NCBI RefSeq assembly: GCF_003369835.1
Contig: NZ_QPMJ01000002.1
Coordinates: forward strand, 682,001-746,000
Direction: 5' to 3'
From: Halorussus rarus
Lineage (GTDB): Archaea; Halobacteriota; Halobacteria; Halobacteriales; Haladaptataceae
DNA length: 64,000 nt
Shown here: piece after piece, positions 22,663 through 31,056 of the stretch
How the letters are laid out: every line of letters begins with the position of its first letter
Numbering within the stretch: position 1 is the first letter of the stretch
Translations under genes and position numbers: made by a program
Notes under the pieces: model-generated
Databases searched by the model: none
Told to the model about the DNA's origin: nothing
What the model saw: the letters and a program-made list of their open reading frames with translations, nothing else

Positions 22663-24372
22663 GTGAGTGGAGCCGCCGCGCCGATCGTGCTCGCCCAAGA
22701 CGGCGACACGGGCGCGGCGGCCCGTGATCTCACCCTGGAGGAGCTGACCCCCGGAGGCACGAAACCGACGAACGCACCGGACAGTATCCGCGCGAACGGC
22801 CGCTACGGCGAGTTCGCCGTGAAACAGCTCCCGACCGGCCTCATGGTCAACGAGGGCGAGCGGTCGCCGAGCTGGCGGTACATGAGGTCGGGTCAGACGA
22901 TCTCCCGGAACTACCTCCAGCTGTGGAGCAAGCGCCCCTACGGGGCGGACGGCGAGGATTACGTAGTGGAGATCGCCCACTACCGGGTCGGCCCCGAGCG
23001 GTACCAGACCGAAGACGGCGGGACCGCCACCCGGAAGGCGGCGCTGAACGTTACGACCTACGAACGAACCGTGACGTTCTCGGGCGGCTACGACTTCGCC
23101 CGAATCGACCTCCGGGAGCACTACGACCAAAAGGTCCGGACAGTCATGTGCGTCCGGTCGCCGGGCGAGGCCAGCTGCCTCGAGAACCCCGGCGATACCC
23201 GCTGGACGTTCTACCACAAGTCCAGCAAGGCGACGCTCCCGATCGAGACCAACAGCGCCGGCGCGCGGCTGGCGTGGGGCATCCTTTCGCTGTTGCTCCC
23301 GTTCTTCGGCGCGACGGTGACGACGCTGTACGCCGGCAAGAAGTTCGTGGAGAAGGCGAAGGCCGGCCCGCAGGTCTCGGCGCTGTGGTGGGTGCTGGCG
23401 GCGATCGGCGGGATCCTGTTTATCGTCGTGGGCTGGAACTGGATCTCGGCCAGACTGATCCGGGCGCCGTGGCTCGTGGCAGCAGCCGGCGGAATCCTGC
23501 TCGGCGTAATCGCCGTGGAGTGGTTCGGTCGCCGGACGTACGGCGCCGGATTCCTCCAGTTCAAGCTCGCCGAAGGGTTCGACCCGACGGATCCGAACGA
23601 CGTGCAGGAGGCCCAGCAGCAGGCCAAGAAGGCAGAGGACCCCGAGAACGACACCGACGCGCCGGGCGTCCTCAAGGCGTCGTTCAACATCGCGCGGTTC
23701 GCCCGCGGCGATCAGGGCGAGCGGTCGGTGATTCGGAAGGGCATCCGGAAGTTCTGGGCTCGAGCGCGCGGGGCGACCGCGGACTTCGAGACCGACGGCA
23801 ACATGCAGACGAAAATCGAGGTGGACGGCCCGATCGACGAGCTGTACCTCCTTGACCCCGAGGACCCGGACCCGATGGAGTACCAACCCGAGCACCACGC
23901 AATCGAGTTCCCGGACCTCGTGACCTACGACGACGAGGGGAACGCGACGTACCACCCGGTCCCGTACCTGATGGGGATCGGGGCGCTCGGGTTCTCGTGG
24001 GTCGCCGGCCAGCTGGCGGCGGGCTCGGGACTGCTCGGCCTGTTCGTCGGCGGCGTGATCCTGTTTGCTACCCGAATCGCCAAACCCCGCAAGGGCCGGT
24101 TCTTCGCCAACCTCGCGCCGGTTCACTACCATCACGCGGTCGGGACGATGCTGACCCACGCTCGAGGGCTGGCCGACGCGAAGAGCTGGGAGGACTGGTT
24201 CAAGAACTACGCGGAGAGCGAGGCCGAGAGCCACGCCGACCGGAAGGAACTGCTGGACGACCGGAGCGAGAGCCAGCTGGAACAGCTGTACGACCGGTAC
24301 GTGGGCGAAGGCTCGTCTGACGCGCCGGTCCGGAACGGCAACGCCGGCCAGGAGGTGACGAGTGACGACTAA
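22663..24372 (+). CDS. large membrane protein with out-of-frame signal peptide
   Basis: The open frame from GTG 22663 gives 569 residues. It begins SGAAAPIVLAQDG, the end of a signal peptide. The missing start is visible 41 bases upstream in another frame: GTG 22622, coupled to the previous stop, reads VRRTAALVALVGLS and stops at 22664. One extra base near 22660 would restore a normal signal peptide. The mature part has an outside domain of about 190 residues, three hydrophobic segments (about 200-220, 243-262 and 270-288), a cytoplasmic domain and another membrane region (about 440-470), then a charged helical end. Family unknown. Confidence 0.65.
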   Translation: MSGAAAPIVLAQDGDTGAAARDLTLEELTPGGTKPTNAPDSIRANGRYGEFAVKQLPTGLMVNEGERSPSWRYMRSGQTISRNYLQLWSKRPYGADGEDYVVEIAHYRVGPERYQTEDGGTATRKAALNVTTYERTVTFSGGYDFARIDLREHYDQKVRTVMCVRSPGEASCLENPGDTRWTFYHKSSKATLPIETNSAGARLAWGILSLLLPFFGATVTTLYAGKKFVEKAKAGPQVSALWWVLAAIGGILFIVVGWNWISARLIRAPWLVAAAGGILLGVIAVEWFGRRTYGAGFLQFKLAEGFDPTDPNDVQEAQQQAKKAEDPENDTDAPGVLKASFNIARFARGDQGERSVIRKGIRKFWARARGATADFETDGNMQTKIEVDGPIDELYLLDPEDPDPMEYQPEHHAIEFPDLVTYDDEGNATYHPVPYLMGIGALGFSWVAGQLAAGSGLLGLFVGGVILFATRIAKPRKGRFFANLAPVHYHHAVGTMLTHARGLADAKSWEDWFKNYAESEAESHADRKELLDDRSESQLEQLYDRYVGEGSSDAPVRNGNAGQEVTSDD

Positions 24373-25336
24373 CGCCGAGAGCGAGGCTCAGGACGTGCTG
24401 GCCGAGGGCGCGTTCCCGGACGAGCCCCGCGGCGAGGTCACGATTACCGACGGGCTCCGGACGGTCTTGGGGGTGGCCCAGGAGGCCGCCAACGGCGCGG
24501 GCGCGTCCGGCCTTGAGGTCGACCCGGAGGATCTCCGGGACGAGTTCCACGACGCGCTGGAGACGGCGGGCGTGGAGACGCACACCCGCCCGGCCACGGC
24601 GAAGCTGACCCACGACCAGGCCGACCTGCTGGTGGACCTCTTGGCGGGGTTCGACAGTCGGCGGGCGATTCTCGAGTGGGAACAGGAGCTCGTGATCCAG
24701 ACGGTCGGTCAGCTCAAGGACGAGTGGTACACCCGGACAGCCTCGGACGCTCCGACCGTGGCGGCGCTGCTCGGCGAGCCCTGGGGGCCATGCGAGACCA
24801 TGCCGCCGGAGCTCGCCGTGGAGATCCGGCGTGGAATGGTCGCCAAAGACCTGCTGCCGGCGTTCCACGCGGCCCACGAGGTCGCCAGGTGGGCGGCGGT
24901 GGAGCGGGTCGACCACCTGGACGACGACGCCGAGGGTGACGGCCCGGACGAGATCGACCCGCAGGCCCAGAAGTACCCGCTGATGCGACCGGCGTTCGGC
25001 GAGGTGGCGGGCCAGCAGGCGGCGGCGCTCGAGGCGCTCTTGGAGGGATTCAGATCGGCCGAGGAGCTGCTCGGGTGGACGCTCCGAGTGGTCGGCGCGT
25101 CGTACGCCCAAATCGACCGAGAGACGGTCACGACGCCGTACTTCGAGCAGCCGCTTCGGCGGCGGCTCGTCGGCCAGGACCCGGACGGCCGCGACCGGTT
25201 CATCCGCGAGAGCTGGGCGGCCGAGTTCCTGCTGCCGGCGTTCAACCGGGCCGCTGACCAGCTGGGTCAGCGGGCCTCGGAGGTCACGGCCGGTCAGAAG
25301 TACCACGCTGACACGGGGAGCGGATCTATCACATGA
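24362..25336 (+). CDS. soluble helical protein with internal duplication
   Basis: GTG start overlapping the previous gene by 11 bases; 324 residues, acidic, no signal peptide. Two similar halves are visible: DLLVDLLAGFDSRRAILEW (about 89-107) resembles ALEALLEGFRSAEELLGW (about 223-240), and AKDLLPAFHAAHEVARW (about 161-177) resembles AAEFLLPAFNRAADQLG (about 290-306). Each unit is about 130 residues. It overlaps the NTPase gene by 4 bases (ATGA) and probably works with it. No family recognised. Confidence 0.65.
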   Translation: MTTNAESEAQDVLAEGAFPDEPRGEVTITDGLRTVLGVAQEAANGAGASGLEVDPEDLRDEFHDALETAGVETHTRPATAKLTHDQADLLVDLLAGFDSRRAILEWEQELVIQTVGQLKDEWYTRTASDAPTVAALLGEPWGPCETMPPELAVEIRRGMVAKDLLPAFHAAHEVARWAAVERVDHLDDDAEGDGPDEIDPQAQKYPLMRPAFGEVAGQQAAALEALLEGFRSAEELLGWTLRVVGASYAQIDRETVTTPYFEQPLRRRLVGQDPDGRDRFIRESWAAEFLLPAFNRAADQLGQRASEVTAGQKYHADTGSGSIT

Positions 25337-26736
25337 GCAAGTCAGACCGAGACGCGCGGCCCGCTGGGGTCGCACAGAAGGACGAACAGGCCCACAATCT
25401 CCTGGAGGTCGTCCAGGACCGCCAACTCCTGAAGGCACGGCTGGAAGGTCTCGAGGCGCCGAACTTGGACCAGACGCGGGAGGTAACGGGAGAGGGCGAC
25501 CACCACACGGTCGGCGAGAACCTCCGGCGCGCCTTCGGCTTCCGGCGCTGGGCGGCGGTCCTCGAGGACCTTGAGGACGAGCCTCACCCGGCGATCGAGG
25601 GCGCGCCCCATCCGATTGTCCACCATCCGCGGGCGTTCCTGGATCACCTGATCCACCTGGACGACATGGACAAGCTCCGAATCGAGCACGACGAGTTGGG
25701 CGGGCTCTCGAGGGAGCGCCGCGAGGTGTTCCGCTGGCTCCAGGACCACCCCGAGATCGTCCGCGACCTCCGCAACGGCGGGACCGACTGGCTCGCCTAC
25801 GGGCCGAAAGGGAGCGGCAAGTCGACCATGACGATCGCGCTCCCGGTGATCCGGAACCTCGGAATCAACCCGGACGCGGTGGTCTGGCGGGGCTCGCCAG
25901 CGCGGGCCGAGTGGCTCCCGCTCCGGGCCTGGACGCGGCTGTGCCTCCCGAAGGGACTGGAGGTCGAAGCGGTGCTGGACCCGCCAGCGGACGACATGGA
26001 GCCCATCCCTGTCGACCTCGAGAAGATGGTGTACGAGGTCGTCCGGTACAAGAACATCCGGGACCTGAACCACGAGGTCCTCCAGGAGGGAATGCTCCAC
26101 GTCGTCTACCCGGATCCGAAGTTCCGAGGGGCGACACAGGCGTACCGGGAGGCTGACGAGATCCAGGAGATCCGGCACTACGACGCCTGGGGCGTGCTGA
26201 ACGGTCGGTACCCCGAGATCGCCGAGCCGGACCCGTCGGAGGTGACGCCGACGAAGATGTGGTGGTTCGCCTGGGCGATCGACAAGATCGACCACGGGCC
26301 GCCGATCTGGACGAGCTGGGTGTGTGACGAGATCGGGAACGTCATGCCGGAGCACGCGAGCAACGACTTCCACCGGCTCCACGACCGGATCAGCGCCTAC
26401 CGTGACAAGTACGTGGACGCTCGCCGCAACAAGTTCAGTCAGTACGGGATCGGCCACGACGTGGACGACGTTCACAACCTGATGCGGAAGAAAAAGCGGT
26501 GGCAAATCACGATGGCGGGGGTCGACAACCCGACGGGGAAGACCGTCGGGATGGGCGAGGCTCCGATGGACGAGAACCTGACCCAGCGGATGAAGCTCGG
26601 GGAGGCTTTAAGTTGGAATAGTCAGGACTACGCGGAGTTCTCGTGGGACGACATTCCGGCCTGGGCGAAGGTTCCGGGCCAGCTGCATATCCGGTTTCCG
26701 GAGCTCCAGGAGGCGATCAAACAATGCTCGCGGTGA
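25333..26736 (+). CDS. P-loop NTPase of the mobile element
   Basis: This 467-residue protein has a clear Walker A (GPKGSGKST, about residues 157-165) and a Walker B-like WTSWVCDEIGNV (about 324-335) ending in DE. The rest is helical and charged, and no membrane segment is seen. Pleolipoviruses carry a conserved NTPase (VP8-like) after the spike and membrane-protein genes, and plasmid-vesicle elements have one too. The order here is the same. It could power DNA loading, assembly or membrane remodelling. The NTPase call is firm; the role is inference. Confidence 0.75.
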   Translation: MSKSDRDARPAGVAQKDEQAHNLLEVVQDRQLLKARLEGLEAPNLDQTREVTGEGDHHTVGENLRRAFGFRRWAAVLEDLEDEPHPAIEGAPHPIVHHPRAFLDHLIHLDDMDKLRIEHDELGGLSRERREVFRWLQDHPEIVRDLRNGGTDWLAYGPKGSGKSTMTIALPVIRNLGINPDAVVWRGSPARAEWLPLRAWTRLCLPKGLEVEAVLDPPADDMEPIPVDLEKMVYEVVRYKNIRDLNHEVLQEGMLHVVYPDPKFRGATQAYREADEIQEIRHYDAWGVLNGRYPEIAEPDPSEVTPTKMWWFAWAIDKIDHGPPIWTSWVCDEIGNVMPEHASNDFHRLHDRISAYRDKYVDARRNKFSQYGIGHDVDDVHNLMRKKKRWQITMAGVDNPTGKTVGMGEAPMDENLTQRMKLGEALSWNSQDYAEFSWDDIPAWAKVPGQLHIRFPELQEAIKQCSR

Positions 26737-26914
26737 TTTCCGCCGATTTCGGCGTCGAGACGGTTCGAGGCGTCGGTTCGCAAACGATTCGGCGATATTC
26801 CGCGCGGCCGGCGCTGGCTGGCAGTACGCGCCCGCGCGTAGTTACGTTACGGGAGTCAACCCCCCTCCCCCCTACCATGGTTCCAGAAATTAAGAGCGAG
26901 AGAGTCTATAACGC

Positions 26915-26923
26915 AAATATAAG
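26915..26923 (+). promoter_or_regulatory. possible promoter before the large surface protein
   Basis: AAATATAAG lies 52 bases before ATG 26975 in an otherwise G/C-rich 238-base gap, and GGGAGGCG sits just before the ATG as a ribosome-binding site. An 84-codon frame (26724-26978) spans the gap with ATGA-type overlaps at its right end, but its composition is uneven and it has no recognisable features, so I do not call it a gene. Confidence 0.35.
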
Positions 26924-26974
26924 CAGTACAGTGCCGCTAACGGTGTCGCTGCCGGAAACGAACGGGAGGCGAGT

Positions 26975-29900
26975 ATGACCAGGACGACCTCGGGGGCAGC
27001 GACCATGCTGGCAGTGCTGCTGCTCGTGGCGGCGCCGATCGTCGGCGCGGCGTCGGTCAGCGCCCAGCAGGTGACGGCACCGGACGGGTACGTCGGTGTG
27101 CCGGACACGAACATCGTCGAGGACGTTCCGGTCGGCGCCGACGTGGGCCTCGAGGCGCACGATCTGGAGGGCTCGGTGATGGCGTCGGACTACGCCAGCT
27201 CGCTCCAGGTGATCGTGACGACGCCGGAGCGCGCGGGGCAGTACGTCGGAACGAAGATTTCGGGTGCGGGCAACGTGGCGCTGGTGGTGAAAGACGACAC
27301 GAATCACGACGGCAGGAAGGTGGCGCTGCCGGCCGACGCGGTTCGGACGGCGCTGGGCTACAAGCCGCGCGTGGTGTACGGCCGTCACGAGGATGGCGAG
27401 CGGTGGGCGTCCAACGTCACCGGTCGGAATGGGCTGCTGATCTTCGAGGTACCAAAGTTCTCGAGCAACGCGGTGACGTTCTCGGGGCGCGTGGAACAGA
27501 CGTTCTCGCCGGCGACGGACGGAACGGAATCGACGTACGAGCTCGGGAGCTACGACGCGGCGAGCGATCCAAACGTGACATTTGAGGGCTGGACGGCGAC
27601 CGAGTGGGATAACGTCAGCGGAACCTCTCTGGGCGACGGTGACACGCTGGCGGTGAACCCCGCAGGGAACACCGACCTGCGCGGGCCGAACGGCTCGAAG
27701 CCGGAGATCGTGTTCACCGGCGATGGGTTCATGCGATGGGATAACAAGAGTGTGTCGGATGTCTCGGCGTCGAGCAGTCAGTCAATTAGCGTCGAAGGGA
27801 ACCTCGATCCGACCGGGCTGAGCGCGAACGGGAAACCGACACTACAGGTAACTGCCCCGTCGAATTTCTCACATTTCGGTTCTAAGACGCAGGGCTGGGC
27901 GATGATTGGAGACGATGGCGGCACAGAGATTGAAAGCGAGATCAGGATGGATAGCGGACCGGCAACTATCGACGAAATTTACTTCGAGGATTTGTCTCCG
28001 AGTGGCGCGTCGGGGACGATAGACGTGTACATCGAGGAGGACAGCCCTGACGGGTATTATGGAGAAGGGACGTTAGTTAAGCAGAACTGGGACATGAGCG
28101 GGAGTGTAATTGATATTCAGGATTATAGTCCCTCGTCCTATCCGATAACGGTAGAGTTGGTGTCAAAGAACTTTGACACTGACGAGTCCTATACCGTGTG
28201 GAATGATGGAAATGACGAGTCAGGAACAGTTTATACAACTTCCCTCGGAGAAAGCGGTTCGGCGCACGTCGAGCTTGGACTCTCCCCTCCGAAGGCGAAG
28301 AATATCTACGCGAGCGCAGACGGCGCGTCGGCGTCGTTCGGAACTCTCGACTATGGTGAAACTGTAACCAAAGAGTTCGGACTGTCGTCCTCCGCCTCAA
28401 GTATCGACTGGTCGGGGTCCGGAATAATCCAAGACTGGACGCTGAAAATGAAGGAACGGAAGGCCACCGAGGACCCCGCCGTAGACTTGGACGGGGACGG
28501 CGTGGACGACATAACCTACTCCGGGCTACTTTCGGATGGCGAGACCGTGGCGTATCAAGCGTCGGAACTATCGCTGTCGGACGATTCGCTGACGGTTTCG
28601 ACAGCAAGCAGTTCGACCGTGGACGTGGGGGTTCGCCTCCAGGAGGTCACGCAGACTCGGAACCCGACGCTGACGCTGAACAATCAGACGGTAGCCAGCT
28701 ACTCCGGCGTGCTGGCGGACGGCGCGACGGTCGAGCGGACCGTGGACAAAACCCACCTCCGGGAGGGACAGAACAACCTCTCGGTCTCGGTCGGTGACGG
28801 CTCGCTGACGGCGGACGCACCCACGCCCTCGGTGGGGCTGAACGTCACCCACGACGCGGATGTAAAGGTCACGAGCTCGTACGCGGCGGACGGCTGGAAG
28901 GAATCGTACAACGTCAGCCACCAGTACGCCGGCGATCGCTCCGAGGCGACCGTGACGGTCCCGTTCTCGAGGCACGTGTACGATGTACAGAACCTCGAGT
29001 ACCGGGTGAACGGTGGGGAGTGGACGACAGTCTCGGAGGCGAACTGGAACCTCGTGGAACACACGACGCTGAAGATTTCGCCACCCGACCCGGACGGAAC
29101 GCCGGGCTACGAGGCTGGCGACGAGCTGGCGGTCCGGACGAGTGGGTTCAAGGTGAAAGTCGTGGACGGAGAGATAACCGTCACGGACCCGACGGACCCC
29201 GGTGACGACGGCCTGAACACCGAGTTCCGAGTGGACAATCGGAGCGTCGGGTTCCACCTGGGGGTCGGGACCTCAGCGAACGGCGACCGCGTTCACTACC
29301 TGAAAGAGGAGACGTGGGAGAACCCAGACGAGAAGGCGGTCCTTACTGCCGACGGGAGCCAGGAGATCTACCTGCCGAACGCGAAGGCGGGCGGATCTGC
29401 GCGGGTTTCGACGATTCCCGTGGAGGTCGGCCTCTCGAGCGGGGATGTAGGGTTCAAGGTCCAGGCGCCGGAGAAACCGCGGTTCGAGGTGACGCCGGGC
29501 CGGACCGGCTCGGGAACCGACGTGACGTACAAGTGGTTCGGCGGGTCGGTCGGCGAGACGTACGGAATCTACTCGGTCGACCAGAGCCGGTTCCTGGACA
29601 AAGCCGAGTTCAGCGGGTCGTACGTCGAACTCTATGATGACGATAGCTCGGACGTACTGGCGATCAAGACGGCGACCGAAGACTCAGGGAGTTCGTCGGA
29701 CAACTCCGGCGATAGCGAGGTTGCGGGCGGCTCGTGGGACGAGAGCACGCCGGATGGAACGCTTCAGCAGCTCGCCGTGCTGGGCGCGTGGGTGGCGCTG
29801 GTGATCGTTCTGATCGGAGCAACCGGGCGGTCCAACCTCGAGGGCCGGCGGCGCTGGGCCGTGGTCGGCGCGGTCGGCCTCGGCTCGGGACTTGGCGCGC

Positions 29901-30094
29901 TCGAGATCCTCCGGCCAGGCTCGGTCTCGGGCGCGATCAACGTCGGCCTCCAGGAGGTCGTCCCGCTGGCGGGGCTGGCCGCGATCGGCGTGGTCGTGTA
30001 CTCAGTCGTCACGTGGTGGCAGTCACGGAAGGCTGAGGCGTCCACGCCCGAGACGAAAGTGACGCTGGACCTCGGGAAGGGTGGTGGCGACTGA
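26975..30094 (+). CDS. 1039-residue surface protein with three C-terminal membrane segments
   Basis: Signal peptide at about 1-31 (MLAVLLLVAAPIVGAASVSA). The ectodomain is beta-rich with many sequons and repeated YSG.L.DGETV / YSGVLADGATV units (near residues 512 and 573), then three hydrophobic segments (about 930-948, 963-982 and 990-1010) and a short cytoplasmic tail. From about 27,750 to 28,450 the DNA becomes clearly A/T-richer (AAT, TTA, ATA codons), then returns to normal, so the middle domain may have been exchanged. It is the largest protein of the element and probably a second receptor-binding or adhesion protein. No known family motif. Confidence 0.7.
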   Translation: MTRTTSGAATMLAVLLLVAAPIVGAASVSAQQVTAPDGYVGVPDTNIVEDVPVGADVGLEAHDLEGSVMASDYASSLQVIVTTPERAGQYVGTKISGAGNVALVVKDDTNHDGRKVALPADAVRTALGYKPRVVYGRHEDGERWASNVTGRNGLLIFEVPKFSSNAVTFSGRVEQTFSPATDGTESTYELGSYDAASDPNVTFEGWTATEWDNVSGTSLGDGDTLAVNPAGNTDLRGPNGSKPEIVFTGDGFMRWDNKSVSDVSASSSQSISVEGNLDPTGLSANGKPTLQVTAPSNFSHFGSKTQGWAMIGDDGGTEIESEIRMDSGPATIDEIYFEDLSPSGASGTIDVYIEEDSPDGYYGEGTLVKQNWDMSGSVIDIQDYSPSSYPITVELVSKNFDTDESYTVWNDGNDESGTVYTTSLGESGSAHVELGLSPPKAKNIYASADGASASFGTLDYGETVTKEFGLSSSASSIDWSGSGIIQDWTLKMKERKATEDPAVDLDGDGVDDITYSGLLSDGETVAYQASELSLSDDSLTVSTASSSTVDVGVRLQEVTQTRNPTLTLNNQTVASYSGVLADGATVERTVDKTHLREGQNNLSVSVGDGSLTADAPTPSVGLNVTHDADVKVTSSYAADGWKESYNVSHQYAGDRSEATVTVPFSRHVYDVQNLEYRVNGGEWTTVSEANWNLVEHTTLKISPPDPDGTPGYEAGDELAVRTSGFKVKVVDGEITVTDPTDPGDDGLNTEFRVDNRSVGFHLGVGTSANGDRVHYLKEETWENPDEKAVLTADGSQEIYLPNAKAGGSARVSTIPVEVGLSSGDVGFKVQAPEKPRFEVTPGRTGSGTDVTYKWFGGSVGETYGIYSVDQSRFLDKAEFSGSYVELYDDDSSDVLAIKTATEDSGSSSDNSGDSEVAGGSWDESTPDGTLQQLAVLGAWVALVIVLIGATGRSNLEGRRRWAVVGAVGLGSGLGALEILRPGSVSGAINVGLQEVVPLAGLAAIGVVVYSVVTWWQSRKAEASTPETKVTLDLGKGGGD

Positions 30095-30097
30095 GCC

Positions 30098-30403
30098 ATG
30101 CTGGCCGAGATCGTCCGGGAGGCGGTCCGCGCGTTTGGCGTCCAGGGCGTCAGCGCGGGCGTGCTGGCGCTGCTCGTTGCAGTGGCGCTCTACGCCCACA
30201 AGCTGGGGAGCGCCGGCTCGAAAGCGGTCCACGCGGGCTCCACAGTCCGCCACGACCTTCAAGTGGTGGCGCTGGTCCTGGCTGGGCTGCTCGTCCTCGG
30301 CGTGGCGACTCTGGACGTGGCTCGAGCGCGGGAGCTGGCCGGCGTGATCGGGCGGCGGCTCGCCCAGCTCCCCGTGGAGCAGTGGGTGGCCGGGCTGGTC
30401 TGA
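30098..30403 (+). CDS. small membrane protein (101 aa), last gene of the rightward operon
   Basis: It starts 3 bases after the preceding stop. Hydrophobic segments at about residues 15-33 and 52-70 (VVALVLAGLLVLGVATLDV), with a further hydrophobic end. It closes the rightward operon. Behind it, ATG 30406 opens a 15-codon frame (MPTYEEFEDPRERS) that in another frame would continue HLKRLHPKDRK, possibly a broken tiny gene. Confidence 0.6.
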   Translation: MLAEIVREAVRAFGVQGVSAGVLALLVAVALYAHKLGSAGSKAVHAGSTVRHDLQVVALVLAGLLVLGVATLDVARARELAGVIGRRLAQLPVEQWVAGLV

Positions 30404-31056
30404 CCATGCCGACGTACGAAGAGTTCGAGGACCCACGAGAGCGTTCCACCTGAAACGCCTCCACCCGAAAGACCGCAAGACGGACCGCCGTCCGGTGGTC
30501 TGACACCCCTTTTCGCTATTTGCCTCAAATCGCCGGAGGGGAGTCGCGTGCGACCGGCCGCGCGTCGGCCTAAGCGGTCCCGGAACGGGTCCCTTCCGAA
30601 GTACCACCTGCTGGGGCTCCCGCTGGCTTTCCACCGTGAGCGCCTCGCTCGTCCGTCCACGGCGGTTGCGGTCGGGGCGAGCGGTTGCGGTAGGCCGGAG
30701 CCGCTATGGCTCCGGCCGTTTTCTCCCTTCCCCCCAGGGGCACTCTCACTAAGGGGTCCCGGAGAGGTACCCCGCACTGCCACCCTTCTCTGTAAGGGTG
30801 CTGGCGGCCTCGAGCGGAGCGAGAGAGCCTAATCGGGGCCGGCCGTAGGCAGGATTCATTTATACTTGCACAAGAAAACTGGCTGAACTCAACACGGGCG
30901 GCCTCGGTAACATCCCAGCGGAAGTGAAAGGTGGCGAATTCTGACCCTCTTAACCAACGCTCGGAGGGAGGTGGTCGGAGAAAAGTTGGTTAAGACCGCA
31001 AAAGCGACAGCGCCGCCGCTGGCGACCAGCGGGCTCGTGGCCCCTACGGGGCCCAT
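30404..31056. other. 650-base non-coding junction between convergent operons
   Basis: This lies between the end of the rightward operon and the end of the leftward operon. It contains several G/C-rich inverted repeats (for example GCCGGAGC / GCTCCGGC near 30,692-30,717), a TATA-like TTTATAC at about 30,860, a protein-like but start-less frame (ELNTGGLGNIPAEVKGG, 30,890-30,943) and the inverted repeat at 30949-30994. It could hold the element's replication origin, a regulatory RNA or simply two terminators. I see no intact gene. Confidence 0.5.
30949..30994. repeat. 10-bp perfect inverted repeat
   Basis: CTTAACCAAC (30949-30958) and GTTGGTTAAG (30985-30994) are exact inverted copies separated by 26 bases. 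Possible uses are an iteron or initiator site, a transcription terminator or a recombination site. The spacing is too long for a tight terminator hairpin. Confidence 0.6.

Noticed and set aside
26724-26978. 84-codon frame bridging the NTPase and the surface protein genes
   Set aside because: It has coupling-type overlaps but a mixed codon pattern, a C-run and a TATA-like box inside; not enough to call a gene.
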